A stretch of DNA of 64,000 bases from Tidjanibacter massiliensis (GCF_900104605.1 NZ_LT629960.1:1054001-1118000); one strand, 5' to 3'; shown: positions 9,185 through 19,488, counted from the stretch's first letter. Notes: generated from the sequence alone by a model not told the origin. Program-made: numbers and translations.

Positions 9185-9469
9185 AATACCGGGCGGCGCT
9201 TCCGTCCCGCATCCGAACCATATCGGGCCCGGCCCTTTGCCGTCTCCTGCACTGCCATGACCGGGCATCCGCTCATTCGCCCCTTTCGGTACACGGTACA
9301 GCCGGGAAAGTTCCGTTAGGGATTATAAACGCATACGGCCCGCCTCCGCACAGGACGGACTATCCCATGAACATTCACGAAGCAGTTACCTCCAAGAGAC
9401 AGAGGCAGATAATAAAGAGAAAGACAGGCAGACGAAACGCTGCCGGACGGGCTGCCACGGGGAGTTTAC

Positions 9470-9509
9470 AAAAAAGAAGTCTCCGCAAGAATGCATCCCG
9501 CGGAGACTT
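9470..9509 (-). terminator. Intrinsic terminator after butyrate kinase
   Basis: A perfect 10-bp stem (9477-9486 with 9500-9509) around a 13-nt loop, followed on the minus strand by a T-rich run (9476-9470). It lies 20 bp beyond the buk stop codon. Confidence 0.8.
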
Positions 9510-9528
9510 ATGGAGAATTGCCGTATCG

Positions 9529-10596
9529 TTATTCGTACACTCTCGGGGTCAGTTTCCCTTCGAGCACACGCAACGCATTGCCTGCCAAGGCTTCAAGCTC
9601 GTTCTCGCCCGGCATGACCACCACTTCGGCAATGAACGACACCATGTCGCCGATATACTTGCAGACATACTTGTCATGGGCGATACCGCCCGTCAGGATA
9701 ATGGCATCCACCTGCCCTTTCAGCACGGTTGCCATCGCACCGACAGCCTTGCCGACATTGTAGCACATGGCATCCTGCACAAGTGCGGCACGCTGGTCGC
9801 CCTCTTCGGCACGTTTGGATATCTCCATTGCACTGTTCGTACCGAAATGCGCCACGAAACCGCCGCGGCTGTTGATGAACTTGGCTATCTGCCTGATGTC
9901 ATATTTGCCGCTCGCAGCCCACTTGGCAACAGCCAGCGCAGGAAGTCCGCCGGCACGCTCCGGAGAGAAAGGCCCTTCGCCGTCGAGCGCATTGTTCACG
10001 TCGATGACCTCGCCCTTGCGGTGAGCCCCGACCGAAATGCCGCCGCCCAGATGCACGACGATAAGGTTCAGGTCTTCGTACCTCACACCCCTCTTTTCGG
10101 CATAGGCACGTGCCATCGCCTTCTGGTTCAAGGCATGGAAGATGGATACCCGCTCGATATCGGGATGGCCGGTAATCCGCGCCACGTCCTGCAGCTCGTC
10201 CACCACGACCGGGTCGGCCATATAGGCTTTCGCTCCGGCTTCCCTGGCGATATCATAGGCAAGAAGCGCACCGAGGTTGGAAGCATGCTGCCCCACCGGA
10301 CGATGACGGATATCGTCTATCATCGTCTCGTTCACTTCGTAAACGCCCGACTTGACGGGCTTGATGAGCCCGCCCCGCCCGATGACCGCATCGATGTCGG
10401 AGAGCGTCACGCCGGCCTCCTTCATGGCATCGAGAATGATTTGTTTACGGAAGTCGAACTGGTCGAGCACACCCGCGAAAGGAGCAAGCTCTTCGGTCGA
10501 GTGACGGAGCGTGAGTTCACGCACGGCCTTGTCGTCCTGATATATCGCAACCTTGGTCGAGGTAGAACCCGGATTTATCGCTAATATGGTGTACAT
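9529..10596 (-). CDS. buk: Butyrate (branched-chain acid) kinase
   Basis: A 355-residue acetokinase-superfamily enzyme that makes ATP from butyryl-phosphate (or isobutyryl/isovaleryl-phosphate) and ADP. The N-terminal ATPase motif ILAINPGSTSTKVA (residues 4-17), GRGGL (around 93), HLGGGIS (around 183) and the late ILTGGIA motif are all in place, and the length is usual for Buk rather than the longer acetate kinase. It follows ptb by 10 bp, forming the standard Ptb-Buk module of substrate-level phosphorylation from acyl-CoA. Substrate preference between straight and branched acyl groups cannot be told from the sequence. A good terminator follows. Confidence 0.95.
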   Translation of the reverse strand: MYTILAINPGSTSTKVAIYQDDKAVRELTLRHSTEELAPFAGVLDQFDFRKQIILDAMKEAGVTLSDIDAVIGRGGLIKPVKSGVYEVNETMIDDIRHRPVGQHASNLGALLAYDIAREAGAKAYMADPVVVDELQDVARITGHPDIERVSIFHALNQKAMARAYAEKRGVRYEDLNLIVVHLGGGISVGAHRKGEVIDVNNALDGEGPFSPERAGGLPALAVAKWAASGKYDIRQIAKFINSRGGFVAHFGTNSAMEISKRAEEGDQRAALVQDAMCYNVGKAVGAMATVLKGQVDAIILTGGIAHDKYVCKYIGDMVSFIAEVVVMPGENELEALAGNALRVLEGKLTPRVYE

Positions 10597-10606
10597 TGCT
10601 CCCTCG

Positions 10607-11512
10607 TTATTTTGCAGACAGACACGCGAGTGCTATCGAATACATCTTGGTCTTCTTGGAATCGCCGCGCGACGTCAGTACGCACGGTACCTTCGCCCCC
10701 ATCACCATGGCAGCGAGCTCGGCACCGCCGAACTTCGTGCAGGATTTGAAGAAGACGTTACCCGCGTCGATGTTCGGGAAGACGAGGCAGTCGGCATCGC
10801 CCACTACCGGGTTGTCGAGCTTCTTCGTGGCTGCCGCCTCCTTGTTGATGGCTACGTCGAGCGCCAGCGGGCCGTCGATATAGACTTTCGTACCGAGCTG
10901 GCCGCGCTCGCCCATCTTGGCCAGAAGCGTCGCCTCTACGGAAGACTGCACGCCGGGCAGGAGCTGCTCGCTCGGAGCGATGCAGGCCACCTTGGGGACG
11001 TCGATTTCCAGCTTCTTGGCGGTCTGTATGATATATTTGGCAATGGCCGTCTTCTGTGCGAAATCCGGATAGGGAATGACCGCCACGTCGCCGATGGTCA
11101 GGAGCTTGTGGTAAGCCGGTATCTCCATCACGGTCACGTGGCTGAGCACGCCCTTCGGGGGCACGAGGCCGAACTCCTTGTTCAGAATACCCCTCATGTA
11201 CTTGTCAGTGGATACGAGGCCCTTCATCAGAACGTCGCCCTTGCCCTCGCTCACCATCTGCACGGCGATGCGGACGCAGTTCACATCCACATTCTCGGCT
11301 ACGATGGTGAAACGGGACATGTCGATGCCCTCGGCCTTGCATACCTTTTCGATTTCTTCCGGATTGCCGACCAGCGTGGCATCCACAATACCTGCCTCAA
11401 CGGCATCATTGACAGCTTCGAGCGTGTGCGAATCCTGTCCGTAAGCTACGATGAGCCTACGTTTTCCCCTCGCCTTAGCCTTGGCTACGAGGTCATCTAA
11501 ATGCTGAATCAT
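10607..11512 (-). CDS. ptb: Phosphate butyryltransferase
   Basis: A 301-residue member of the PTA_PTB family exchanging CoA for phosphate on butyryl-CoA or related acyl-CoAs. Family features include the early AYGQDSHTLEAV segment, GDVLMKGLVSTDKYMRGIL (about residues 93-111) and the C-terminal NIDAGNVFFKSCTKF segment (about 247-261) lining the CoA site. It is the first gene of a two-gene operon with buk and has its own consensus promoter 35-65 bp upstream. Because no pta gene is next to ackA, this enzyme might also supply acetyl-phosphate; that is an inference. Confidence 0.94.
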   Translation of the reverse strand: MIQHLDDLVAKAKARGKRRLIVAYGQDSHTLEAVNDAVEAGIVDATLVGNPEEIEKVCKAEGIDMSRFTIVAENVDVNCVRIAVQMVSEGKGDVLMKGLVSTDKYMRGILNKEFGLVPPKGVLSHVTVMEIPAYHKLLTIGDVAVIPYPDFAQKTAIAKYIIQTAKKLEIDVPKVACIAPSEQLLPGVQSSVEATLLAKMGERGQLGTKVYIDGPLALDVAINKEAAATKKLDNPVVGDADCLVFPNIDAGNVFFKSCTKFGGAELAAMVMGAKVPCVLTSRGDSKKTKMYSIALACLSAK

Positions 11513-11546
11513 GACTATTAAATCTGCGGTTTATACAAAGAGTTGC

Positions 11547-11577
11547 CAAAAATACCGATTGTCCCGCAAATAACAAA
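11547..11577 (-). promoter_or_regulatory. Promoter for ptb-buk
   Basis: On the minus strand, TTTG (11577-11574), 19 bp, then TATTTTTG (11554-11547). It matches the consensus at both elements and spacing, and gives a leader of about 30 nt. Confidence 0.75.
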
Positions 11578-11630
11578 GTTTTCTGCGAATTTATTCCGTG
11601 GGACAACCGATTCGTACCGAATTGAAACAG

Positions 11631-12845
11631 TTACCGGAGTTTTTCTACGATATCGAAAGTATCGGTGGCGATGACCAGCTCCTCGTTCGTGGCGATAAGG
11701 GCCGCCTTGACACGCGACGCGGGTTTCGTCAGTATCGTATCCTTGCCGCGCAGGCCGCGGTTCACGTCGGCGTCGAATTCGAGACCGAGGAATTCCATAC
11801 CGCTGCACACATATTCGCGCAGCGCAGGGTCGTTTTCGCCCACTCCGCCGGTAAACACCACGAGGTCGAGCCCGCCCATGGCGGCTGCATAGGCTCCCAC
11901 GTACTTCTTCACGCGGTAATAGTAGACATCCAGCGCCAGCTTCGCCCGTTCGTTCCCCTCTGCGGCGGCATTTTCGATGTCGCGCATGTCGGAGGAGAGA
12001 CCCGTGATGCCGAGTACGCCCGCCTGCTTGTTTATCATGCCCCACACCTCGTTGCCGGTCATGTGCTCCTTATCGGCGATGTAGGTCAGCGCACCCGGGT
12101 CCACCTCGCCGCAGCGCGTTCCCATCAGCAGGCCGTCCACCGGCGTGAATCCCATCGAAGTATCGATGCTCCGCCCGCCGTCCACGGCGGCCACCGAGGC
12201 ACCGTTGCCGATATGGCAGGTCACCACCTTCGCCTTCGCGAAATCGAGACCGGCGAGTTCGCACCCTTTCTGCGCCACGAACTTGTGGCTCGTACCGTGA
12301 AAACCGTAACGCCTTACGCGGTACTGCTCGTAATATTTATAGGGAAGCCCGTAGATGTAGCTGCGGGGCGGCATGGACTGGTGGAACGACGTATCGAAAC
12401 ATACCACCTGCGGTATGGCCGGACAGAGCTCCTTCACGGCGTAGATACCTTTCAGGTTGGCCGGGTTGTGCAGCGGGGCCAGCTCCACGAGCTGTTCTAT
12501 CCGATTTATCACCTCGTCGTCCACGAGCACGCTCCGGTCGAAGAAATCACCGCCGTGCGCCACACGGTGTCCGACCGCCCGGATATCGTCCAGGGAGGCT
12601 ATCACGCCCGATTCGGAATCGGTGATGGCCTTGAAGATAAGGTCTATCCCTTTCGTATGGTTGGGAATGTCCGTCGTGAGCTCCAGACGCGGTTTGCCCG
12701 TCGGCTTATGGGTGATGATGCCGCCTTCGATACCGATGCGTTCTACGAGCCCCTTGGCAAGAAGCGAGTTCTCGCGCGGGGAGACCATGTCGATAACCTG
12801 ATACTTTATCGACGAGCTGCCGCAGTTCAATACAAGAATTACCAT
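11631..12845 (-). CDS. ackA: Acetate kinase
   Basis: A 404-residue acetate kinase, forming ATP and acetate from acetyl-phosphate. The N-terminal VLNCGSSSIKYQVI motif (residues 5-18), VGHRVAHGG (around 90), HNPANLKGI (around 127), CFDTSFH and the FHGTSHK motif are all present, and the length is exactly that of AckA. It lies upstream of ptb-buk on the same strand, separated by 118 bp containing the ptb promoter. The usual partner pta is not adjacent. crcB lies 65 bp upstream on the same strand, so ackA may share its transcript; I found no clear promoter in that gap. Confidence 0.97.
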   Translation of the reverse strand: MVILVLNCGSSSIKYQVIDMVSPRENSLLAKGLVERIGIEGGIITHKPTGKPRLELTTDIPNHTKGIDLIFKAITDSESGVIASLDDIRAVGHRVAHGGDFFDRSVLVDDEVINRIEQLVELAPLHNPANLKGIYAVKELCPAIPQVVCFDTSFHQSMPPRSYIYGLPYKYYEQYRVRRYGFHGTSHKFVAQKGCELAGLDFAKAKVVTCHIGNGASVAAVDGGRSIDTSMGFTPVDGLLMGTRCGEVDPGALTYIADKEHMTGNEVWGMINKQAGVLGITGLSSDMRDIENAAAEGNERAKLALDVYYYRVKKYVGAYAAAMGGLDLVVFTGGVGENDPALREYVCSGMEFLGLEFDADVNRGLRGKDTILTKPASRVKAALIATNEELVIATDTFDIVEKLR

Positions 12846-12910
12846 TTCTCCGTTAAAATGTGTAGGTTAGAATATATTAATTACATGTCATTCACAACCG
12901 CCCCTCTCCC

Positions 12911-13285
12911 TCACCGGGAGAGTTTGCCGCCCAGCCACAGGCCGAGACCCGCAAAAAGCAGGCATACGATTACACTGCCGGCCGCATAAGCCGCAGCCAT
13001 CCCGACCTGCCCGCTACGCATCAGCCTCACCGTTTCGAGCGAGAAGGCGGAAAAAGTGGTGAATCCGCCGCAAAAACCCGCCATGGCGAACACCTGCCAT
13101 CCTCCCGGCGGCTGCCAGGCAGCCAGCACTCCGATGGCGAGGGAACCCGCCGCATTGACGGCGAAAGTCCCGACAGGCAATCCGCCCCGGAGCGGCAGCG
13201 ACACGACGGCAGCCGAAACGGCATATCTCAACGCACTGCCCGCAAAGCCGCCCGCACCCGCGAGCAATATCTCCTTTACCATCAT
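12911..13285 (-). CDS. crcB: Fluoride exporter CrcB/Fluc
   Basis: A 124-residue, four-helix membrane protein of the Fluc family, which forms dual-topology dimeric fluoride channels in the inner membrane. Signature motifs seen are GGFAGSALRY (about residues 12-21), the helix-2 segment GTFAVNAAGS containing the pore Asn, and GFCGGFTTFSAFS with the conserved Phe and Ser/Thr box. The two adjacent ATGs at 13285 and 13282 cannot be separated. No fluoride riboswitch consensus was found in the short leader. A possible -7 element lies at 13320-13327. Confidence 0.93.
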   Translation of the reverse strand: MMVKEILLAGAGGFAGSALRYAVSAAVVSLPLRGGLPVGTFAVNAAGSLAIGVLAAWQPPGGWQVFAMAGFCGGFTTFSAFSLETVRLMRSGQVGMAAAYAAGSVIVCLLFAGLGLWLGGKLSR

Positions 13286-13319
13286 CTATCCGGGTGAAAC
13301 CGCCCTAATTACGCAGGTG

Positions 13320-13327
13320 CAAATGTA
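13320..13327 (-). promoter_or_regulatory. Possible -7 element for crcB
   Basis: TACATTTG on the minus strand, about 35 bp before the ATG, without a matching -33 element. Confidence 0.4.
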
Positions 13328-13437
13328 ATGAAAAAAACGTGTCGCAGGCCGGGCCTGCGGGAATATTTGCACCGACGCGGCCTGTCGGCGGCAAACGACG
13401 GAAAAATGAAGACCTTCGGCCGATTCGCCGCTCCGTC

Positions 13438-13469
13438 TTGGAATTTTTTGCAAAAAAGAAGTACTTTTG
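13438..13469 (+). promoter_or_regulatory. Promoter for the DUF349-pyrG-yidC group
   Basis: TTG (13438-13440), 21 bp, then TACTTTTG (13462-13469), about 50 bp upstream of the ATG at 13519. A second TTG at 13448 is too close to be the -33 element. Confidence 0.6.
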
Positions 13470-13518
13470 TAGGTTGCCTGAATAGTGCCGGGCAAAGTAA
13501 CGAATAAAATCCTTGAAG

Positions 13519-15546
13519 ATGGCTACCGAGAAAACCAACATCCCTGTTCCCGAGGAACATGTCGGCGAGGCCGAAGATGTGAAGAACGTAACCGAAAGCG
13601 GGGGACGCACCGCTGTCGCAGAGGCGCCCGCCGTTCCCGCGACGGCGGGGGAGGAATCCGCGTCCGTCAAACACGAAGGGCCCGACGGGGCCGACGAAAA
13701 CGAAACCGTCAATTTCGCCGACGAAGATGCGGCGCTCGATGCGGCCCAGCCCGAACTCGACATGGGCGAGGCGACCGACGAAGAACGCGCGCAGGAGGAG
13801 CACGCCGACGCGGAAACGGCCCGGAATCTGGAAGATATCTCGCGGCTGGACAAGCACCGGCTGGTGGAGCTGTTCGCCTCGCTGCTGCAATCCAAACCCG
13901 TACAGCAGATAAGGCGCGAAGCCGAAGCCATCAAGGTGGCCTTCTATAAACTCCACCGCGCCGAGAACGAACAGAAGAGGCGCGAATTCACCGAAGGAGG
14001 CGGTGCACCGGAAGATTTCGTACCGCAGCCCGATGCCGACGAAGCACGCCTCAAGGAGCTGTTCGCCGAATACCGCAGGCGCAGGGCGGAGTATCTGGCC
14101 AACATCGAAAAGGAGAAGGAGGAGAACCTCCGCACGAAACTCCAGATAATCGAGGAGCTGAAGGAGCTCGTAAACGGCAACGAAACGATGAACAGCACCT
14201 TCAACGCCTTCCGCGAACTTCAGCAGCGCTGGAGGGAGACGGGCATCGTCCCCCAGGCGAACATCAAGGAGCTGTGGGAGACCTACAACCTGCACGTAGA
14301 GAACTTTTACAATTATATCAAGATAAACAAGGAGCTGCGCGACCTCGACCTCAAACGCAACTACGAGGCCAAGGTACAGCTCTGCGAAGCGGCCGAGGCA
14401 CTCATGCTCGAACCCTCGATAGTGACGGCCTTCCGCAAGCTGCAGGACCTGCATGACCAGTGGCGCGAAACGGGCCCCGTAGCCAACGAATACAAGGAGG
14501 CGCTTTGGGAACGTTTCAAGGAGGCGAGCACGCGTATCAACAAACAGCACCAGGAGTATTTCGAAAAACTCAAGGAGGAGCAGCGACACAACCTCGAACT
14601 GAAGACGGAACTTTGCGTCAAGGTAGAGGAACTCTCCTCGGAGATACTCACCACCCGCAAGGAGTGGAACAAAGCGTCCGAACGGCTCATCGAGATACAG
14701 AAGGTGTGGAAAACAATAGGCTTCGCACCGCAGAAGGACAACGCCCGCATCTACGAACGCTTCCGCAACGCCTGCGACAAATTCTTCGAGCAGAAACGCG
14801 AATTCTACGAACAGCTCAAGACCGAGATGGACACCAACCTGCAGCTCAAGACCGAAATATGCGAACAGGCCGAATCGCTGCAGGAGAGCGAACAGTGGAA
14901 GAAGACGACCGACGAACTGATAGCGCTCCAGAAAAGATGGAAAGAGATTGGTCCCGTACCGCGCCGCTATTCGGATGCTGTCTGGAAGCGGTTCCGCGCA
15001 GCGTGCGACCGTTTCTTCGAACGCAAGTCAGCCCACTTCTCCGGCGTGGACGCCCAGCACGAGGAGAACCTGCAGGCGAAACTGGCGCTGCTGACGGAGA
15101 TGGAAGCGGCTGACATCAGCGAAGGCGGATTCGAAATGATAAAGGAGTTCCAAAGACGCTGGAACGAAATCGGGTTCGTACCCCTGCGGCAGAAAGACGA
15201 GGTACAGCAGCGTTACCGGGCCGTGGTGGACGGCATGTTCGCCACCCTGCGGGGCGGCGAACGCGAACGCAGCATGGACCGTTTCCGGGTGAAGGTCTCC
15301 GACATGAAGGGCAGCGGCGACAAACGGCTGCGCTTCGAACGCGACAGGCTCTACAACAAGGTGAAACAGCTCGAGAGCGACATCGCCACACTGGAGAACA
15401 ACATCGGGTTCTTCTCGCGTTCCAAAAACGCCGAAGCCATGATACGCGAAGTGGAGGCCAAGATAACCAAAGCGAAACAGGAGATGGCCGATACCATCGA
15501 AAAGATAAAGTTAATCGATTCACAACAGGAGCAAGGGGATAAATAG
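13519..15546 (+). CDS. DUF349 coiled-coil protein
   Basis: A protein of 675 residues. Residues 1 to about 95 are acidic, Ala/Glu/Asp-rich and probably disordered. The rest is built from repeated DUF349 helical units, visible as recurring W+x(I/T)G.(V/A)P stretches such as [39 protein letters not shown] and [10 protein letters not shown], ending in a coiled coil. The function is unknown; DUF349 proteins are widespread in Bacteroidetes. I chose the ATG at 13519 rather than the in-frame TTG two codons earlier. The stop is 2 bp before the pyrG ATG, so the two are almost certainly co-translated. No enzyme motif is visible. Confidence 0.88.
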   Translation: MATEKTNIPVPEEHVGEAEDVKNVTESGGRTAVAEAPAVPATAGEESASVKHEGPDGADENETVNFADEDAALDAAQPELDMGEATDEERAQEEHADAETARNLEDISRLDKHRLVELFASLLQSKPVQQIRREAEAIKVAFYKLHRAENEQKRREFTEGGGAPEDFVPQPDADEARLKELFAEYRRRRAEYLANIEKEKEENLRTKLQIIEELKELVNGNETMNSTFNAFRELQQRWRETGIVPQANIKELWETYNLHVENFYNYIKINKELRDLDLKRNYEAKVQLCEAAEALMLEPSIVTAFRKLQDLHDQWRETGPVANEYKEALWERFKEASTRINKQHQEYFEKLKEEQRHNLELKTELCVKVEELSSEILTTRKEWNKASERLIEIQKVWKTIGFAPQKDNARIYERFRNACDKFFEQKREFYEQLKTEMDTNLQLKTEICEQAESLQESEQWKKTTDELIALQKRWKEIGPVPRRYSDAVWKRFRAACDRFFERKSAHFSGVDAQHEENLQAKLALLTEMEAADISEGGFEMIKEFQRRWNEIGFVPLRQKDEVQQRYRAVVDGMFATLRGGERERSMDRFRVKVSDMKGSGDKRLRFERDRLYNKVKQLESDIATLENNIGFFSRSKNAEAMIREVEAKITKAKQEMADTIEKIKLIDSQQEQGDK

Positions 15547-15548
15547 TC

Positions 15549-17177
15549 ATGGCTGAAAAAAGTGCACCGACCAAGTACATATTCGTCACGGGAGGCGTGG
15601 CATCGTCTCTCGGGAAAGGTATAATTTCATCGTCCATAGCACGCCTGCTGCAGGCACGCGGTTATTCGGTAACCATCCAGAAACTCGACCCGTACATCAA
15701 CGTGGACCCGGGAACGCTCAATCCCTACGAACACGGCGAGTGCTACGTCACCGAGGACGGAGCCGAAACCGACCTCGATTTGGGACACTACGAGCGTTTC
15801 ACCTCGATAACCACCTCGAAGGCCAACAACGTCACCACAGGCAAGATTTACCAGACGGTCATCAACAAGGAACGCCGCGGCGATTTCCTCGGCAAGACGG
15901 TACAGGTCGTACCGCACATCACCGACGAAATCAAACGCCGCATCAAACTGCTGGGCAGCAAGAAGGAGTACGACGTGGTCATCACCGAGGTGGGCGGTAC
16001 GGTAGGCGACATCGAGTCGCTTCCCTATATCGAGGCGGTACGCCAGCTGCGATACGAACTCGGCCTGCGGAACTCGGCCGTGGTGCACCTGACGCTCGTA
16101 CCCTACATGTCCGCTTCGGGTGAACTCAAGACCAAACCGACGCAGCACTCGGTGAAGATGATGCTGGAGAACGGGCTCCAGCCCGACATCCTCGTCCTGC
16201 GCACCGAAAAGGAGCTCAGCCAGGACATCCGCCGCAAGGTGGCGCTCTTCTGCAACGTGGAACCCCGGGCGGTGGTCGAGTCCATCGACGTCCCGACCAT
16301 CTACGAGGTACCCCTGCGAATGCATGCACAGCACCTGGACGAAACGATACTCGAAAAGCTCGACCTGCCGCTCGACAGAGAACCCGACCTGAAGGAATGG
16401 GAAGAGTTCGTGAACAAGGTCAAACATTACGACCGGACGGTGAAGATAGCCCTCGTAGGCAAATACACCGAACTGCCGGACGCCTACAAATCCATCGTCG
16501 AATCCTTCGTACACGCCGGAGCCGCCAACCATGTGCATGTCAATCTCACATATGTCAATTCCGAAATGATAACTCCGGAAAATGTCGGCGAGGCACTGGA
16601 GGGGATGAGCGGTATCCTCGTGGCTCCCGGATTCGGGCACAGGGGCATCGAAGGCAAGATTACGGCCGTGCGGTACGCCCGCGAGAACGGCATCCCGTTC
16701 CTGGGTATCTGCCTGGGCATGCAGTGCGCCGTCATCGAATTCGCCCGCAACGTGCTGGGCTACGAAGACGCGGACTCCACCGAGATGCGCAAGACAACCC
16801 ATCCGGTCATCGACCTGATGGAGGAGCAGAAAGGCGTCATGGAGAAGGGCGGAACCATGCGGCTCGGAGCCTATCCGTGCCGTATTTCGCAGCCCTCGAA
16901 ACTCTACGACGCATACGCCTCGGGGCTCGTTCACGAACGGCACAGGCACCGTTACGAATTCAACAACGATTACATCGACGCCTTCGAGAAGGCCGGCATG
17001 AAGCCGGTCGGCATCAACCCCGACTCGAACCTCGTCGAAGCGGTCGAACTCGAAGGACATCCGTGGTTCATCGGCGTACAGTACCATCCGGAATACAAAA
17101 GCACGGTCAGCAGGCCGCACCCGCTCTTCCGGGCGTTCGTCGCAGCTGCGGTAGCCTACGAAGCCCGGCAGGCATAA
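15549..17177 (+). CDS. pyrG: CTP synthase
   Basis: A 542-residue glutamine-hydrolysing CTP synthase (UTP + ATP + Gln to CTP). The N-terminal amidoligase domain begins [17 protein letters not shown] with the P-loop-like SLGKG, and contains [19 protein letters not shown]; the C-terminal class I glutaminase has the nucleophile in LGICLGMQ (Cys around residue 393) and the His-Glu pair in YHPEYKS near the end. It completes the pyrimidine pathway that the pyr cluster at 55-61 kb starts. It follows the DUF349 gene by 2 bp and precedes yidC by 135 bp, a neighbour order also seen in other Bacteroidetes (from memory). Confidence 0.98.
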   Translation: MAEKSAPTKYIFVTGGVASSLGKGIISSSIARLLQARGYSVTIQKLDPYINVDPGTLNPYEHGECYVTEDGAETDLDLGHYERFTSITTSKANNVTTGKIYQTVINKERRGDFLGKTVQVVPHITDEIKRRIKLLGSKKEYDVVITEVGGTVGDIESLPYIEAVRQLRYELGLRNSAVVHLTLVPYMSASGELKTKPTQHSVKMMLENGLQPDILVLRTEKELSQDIRRKVALFCNVEPRAVVESIDVPTIYEVPLRMHAQHLDETILEKLDLPLDREPDLKEWEEFVNKVKHYDRTVKIALVGKYTELPDAYKSIVESFVHAGAANHVHVNLTYVNSEMITPENVGEALEGMSGILVAPGFGHRGIEGKITAVRYARENGIPFLGICLGMQCAVIEFARNVLGYEDADSTEMRKTTHPVIDLMEEQKGVMEKGGTMRLGAYPCRISQPSKLYDAYASGLVHERHRHRYEFNNDYIDAFEKAGMKPVGINPDSNLVEAVELEGHPWFIGVQYHPEYKSTVSRPHPLFRAFVAAAVAYEARQA

Positions 17178-17312
17178 GGCCTGCCGGGGCATTCACGCAC
17201 GGCCTGCGGAGAACACAGGCCGTGCGCATGACCGCCAAGAGAACAAGATTCCGATAATTAACCCTGCGGACCGCAGTCCGCGCAACCGTTACTCAAACAC
17301 GAAACATCAAGA

Positions 17313-19316
17313 ATGGATAAGAAGACACTCATCGGCCTCCTGATAGTCGGCGTCATCCTGTTCGGATACGTATTCTACAACTCCAAACAAGTTGCCAAAT
17401 ATCAGCAGGAACAGTACAGGGCCGACTCCATAGCACGCGCCGAACACCCCGAACGATATGTGGAAGAGGTCCCGCTCAGCGATACGGGCAAAGCAGTACG
17501 CGACGAGCTGGAGGCCCGGCAGGCGGAACAGGCCCGACAGGACTCCATCGTCATCGCCAATATCGGACAGTCGCTCGTAGATGCATCCAGGGCCGAAGCC
17601 CGCACCTACACCCTCGAAAACGAGGTCATCAAGGTGTGGGTATCCTCCAAGGGAGCCACGGTCACCAACGTAGAGCTCAAGGATTACAAACGTTACGACG
17701 GGCAGCCGCTGATGATATACAAGGAGGGTACGGCGAAGTTCGACATGGAACTCTTCATCAAACGCGCCTACAACTTCGCCCAGCTCAATACGAAAGACTA
17801 TGTCTTCACCGAAGCGGAGATGACCGAAACGCCCCTGCCCGAAGGAGGCTTTGCACAGAGCCTGCACCTGAAACTGCCGGTGGATGCCGAGACGGGAGCG
17901 GCCATAGAGTATGTCTATACGCTGCGGCCGGACAACTACATGGTCGATTTCGACATCAACTTCATCGGCATGCAGGAGTACACCTCCAACCTTACCTTCT
18001 TCAACTTCGACTGGGGGGCCACCACGCTCCAGAATGAAAAGGGGTACAAGAATGAGAACATGAACACTACCCTCGCCTACCGGTATCCCGGCGCGAAGAA
18101 GATAGAACAGCTCGGTGCATCCGAAGGACATCGCGGCAAGGAAATCAAGACCAAGGTCAATTGGGTGAGCTTCAAACAGCAGTTCTTCTCTTCGGTGCTC
18201 ATTGCCCGGGAAGACTTTACGGCGGATGCCGTAGGTTTCGACACCAAATCGGAGGGAACGGGCGAGATCAAAGATTTCTCGGCAACCTTCTCCGTACCCT
18301 ACGACCCGGCGCAGACGAGCTACCGCTTCCAATACTACTTCGGCCCCAACCAGTACACCATCATGCGGTCGTACGACATGAAGCTGGAAAAAGTCATCCC
18401 CCTGGGCGGCAGTCTCATCAGCTGGATCAACACCGGTCTGACCATCAACGTCTTCAACTGGCTCAGCAAATTTATCAGCAACTACGGCATCATCATCCTG
18501 ATACTGACCGTCATCATCAAACTGATTATCCTGCCGCTGACCTACAAGTCCTATATGTCGAGCGCGAAAATGCGGGTACTCCAGCCGCAGCTCAACGAGA
18601 TAAACGAACGCTATCCCAACCAGGAGGATGCGCTCAAGAAACAGCAGGCGGTCATGGAACTCTACAAGAAGTGCGGCGTGAGCCCCATGGGCGGCTGTAT
18701 CCCCATGCTGATACAGATGCCTATCCTCATCGCCATGTTCCGTTTCCTGCCGGCCTCCATCGAGCTGCGCGGGCAGCACTTCCTGTGGGCCGAGGACCTC
18801 TCCTCCTATGACAGTGTCCTGCAACTGCCCTTTAAAATTCCCTTCTACGGCGACCACGTCAGCATGTTCGCCCTGCTCATGGCACTCGCCATGTTCTTCT
18901 ACTCGCGCATGACCTACAAACAGACCGCATCGGCCGGGCCCCAGATGGCCGGCATGAAGTTCATGACCGTCTATCTGATGCCTATTCTGATGCTCTGCTG
19001 GTTCAACAGCTATGCCAGCGGCCTGACCTACTACTACCTGCTCTCGCAGCTCTTCACCATGTTGATAATGTATATCATCCGTTATTCGGTGAACGAGGAG
19101 AAGCTCCTGGCCAAGCTGCAGAGCAACGCCGCGAAGGCCGACCGCAGTGCCGCGACCAAAAAGAAAAGCAAATGGCAGATGCGCTATGAAGAGGCGCTCC
19201 GCCAACAGCAGCAGATGCAGCGCCAGCAGCAACAGAAAGCCTACGGCGGCAGCCAGAAGACGCATACGGCCAAGCCGCAGAGCACCAAGAACCAGCCTCC
19301 CAAAAAACGCCGTTAG
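17313..19316 (+). CDS. yidC: Membrane protein insertase YidC
   Basis: A 667-residue YidC/Oxa1 insertase of the inner membrane. One N-terminal transmembrane helix (about residues 5-22) is followed by a large periplasmic beta-sandwich domain (about 90-350) and the conserved C-terminal insertase core (about 375-595), which carries the family pattern CGVSPMGGCIPMLIQMPI around residues 452-469. The C-terminal tail is highly basic and Gln-rich (residues 610-667), as expected for ribosome contact. It works with the Sec translocon, whose motor SecA is encoded nearby at 22.2-25.5 kb. A strong hairpin terminator follows. Confidence 0.97.
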   Translation: MDKKTLIGLLIVGVILFGYVFYNSKQVAKYQQEQYRADSIARAEHPERYVEEVPLSDTGKAVRDELEARQAEQARQDSIVIANIGQSLVDASRAEARTYTLENEVIKVWVSSKGATVTNVELKDYKRYDGQPLMIYKEGTAKFDMELFIKRAYNFAQLNTKDYVFTEAEMTETPLPEGGFAQSLHLKLPVDAETGAAIEYVYTLRPDNYMVDFDINFIGMQEYTSNLTFFNFDWGATTLQNEKGYKNENMNTTLAYRYPGAKKIEQLGASEGHRGKEIKTKVNWVSFKQQFFSSVLIAREDFTADAVGFDTKSEGTGEIKDFSATFSVPYDPAQTSYRFQYYFGPNQYTIMRSYDMKLEKVIPLGGSLISWINTGLTINVFNWLSKFISNYGIIILILTVIIKLIILPLTYKSYMSSAKMRVLQPQLNEINERYPNQEDALKKQQAVMELYKKCGVSPMGGCIPMLIQMPILIAMFRFLPASIELRGQHFLWAEDLSSYDSVLQLPFKIPFYGDHVSMFALLMALAMFFYSRMTYKQTASAGPQMAGMKFMTVYLMPILMLCWFNSYASGLTYYYLLSQLFTMLIMYIIRYSVNEEKLLAKLQSNAAKADRSAATKKKSKWQMRYEEALRQQQQMQRQQQQKAYGGSQKTHTAKPQSTKNQPPKKRR

Positions 19317-19332
19317 CGGGAGCATGAAGCCA

Positions 19333-19376
19333 CGAGCAAGGGCGGAACATTGTGTTCCGCCCTTGCTCGTTTTCCC
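19333..19376 (+). terminator. Terminator after yidC
   Basis: A perfect 17-bp stem (19333-19349 with 19353-19369) and 3-nt loop, followed by a T-rich run GTTTTCCC. It lies 17 bp beyond the yidC stop. Confidence 0.85.
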
Positions 19377-19461
19377 TATTTCCCTCACGCCTCCTTTCCC
19401 CGACATGCGCTTTCCTCCGGCGAAAGGGCTTATGCTGCAAAAATATATCTAAAGAAATACA

Positions 19462-19469
19462 TATCTTTG
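19462..19469 (+). promoter_or_regulatory. -7 element before the DUF4932-like gene
   Basis: TATCTTTG at 19462-19469, 20 bp before the ATG at 19489; no good -33 match is visible. Confidence 0.5.
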
Positions 19470-19488
19470 TTCATACAGGATAGGGACC

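Larger units (their letters stand above)
8680..9467 (+). other. Long gene-free stretch with small repeats
   Basis: Nearly 800 bp with no convincing gene: ORFs on both strands lack family features. Visible structure includes a 13-bp tandem duplication (GAGACGCAACAAA at 8831-8843 and 8844-8856), two copies of CCGAACCGAAAA (around 8723 and 8873), and a perfect 21-bp dyad at 9164-9184. It may be decayed sequence or hold an unrecognised small RNA. Confidence 0.5.

Noticed and set aside
8648-9294. Overlapping minus-strand ORFs (up to 206 codons) in the empty region
   Set aside because: Cys/Arg/Gly-rich translations without domain features; several frames are open at once, which suggests non-coding DNA.
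13286-13330. Fluoride riboswitch upstream of crcB
   Set aside because: The leader is only about 30 nt and lacks the conserved crcB-motif core.
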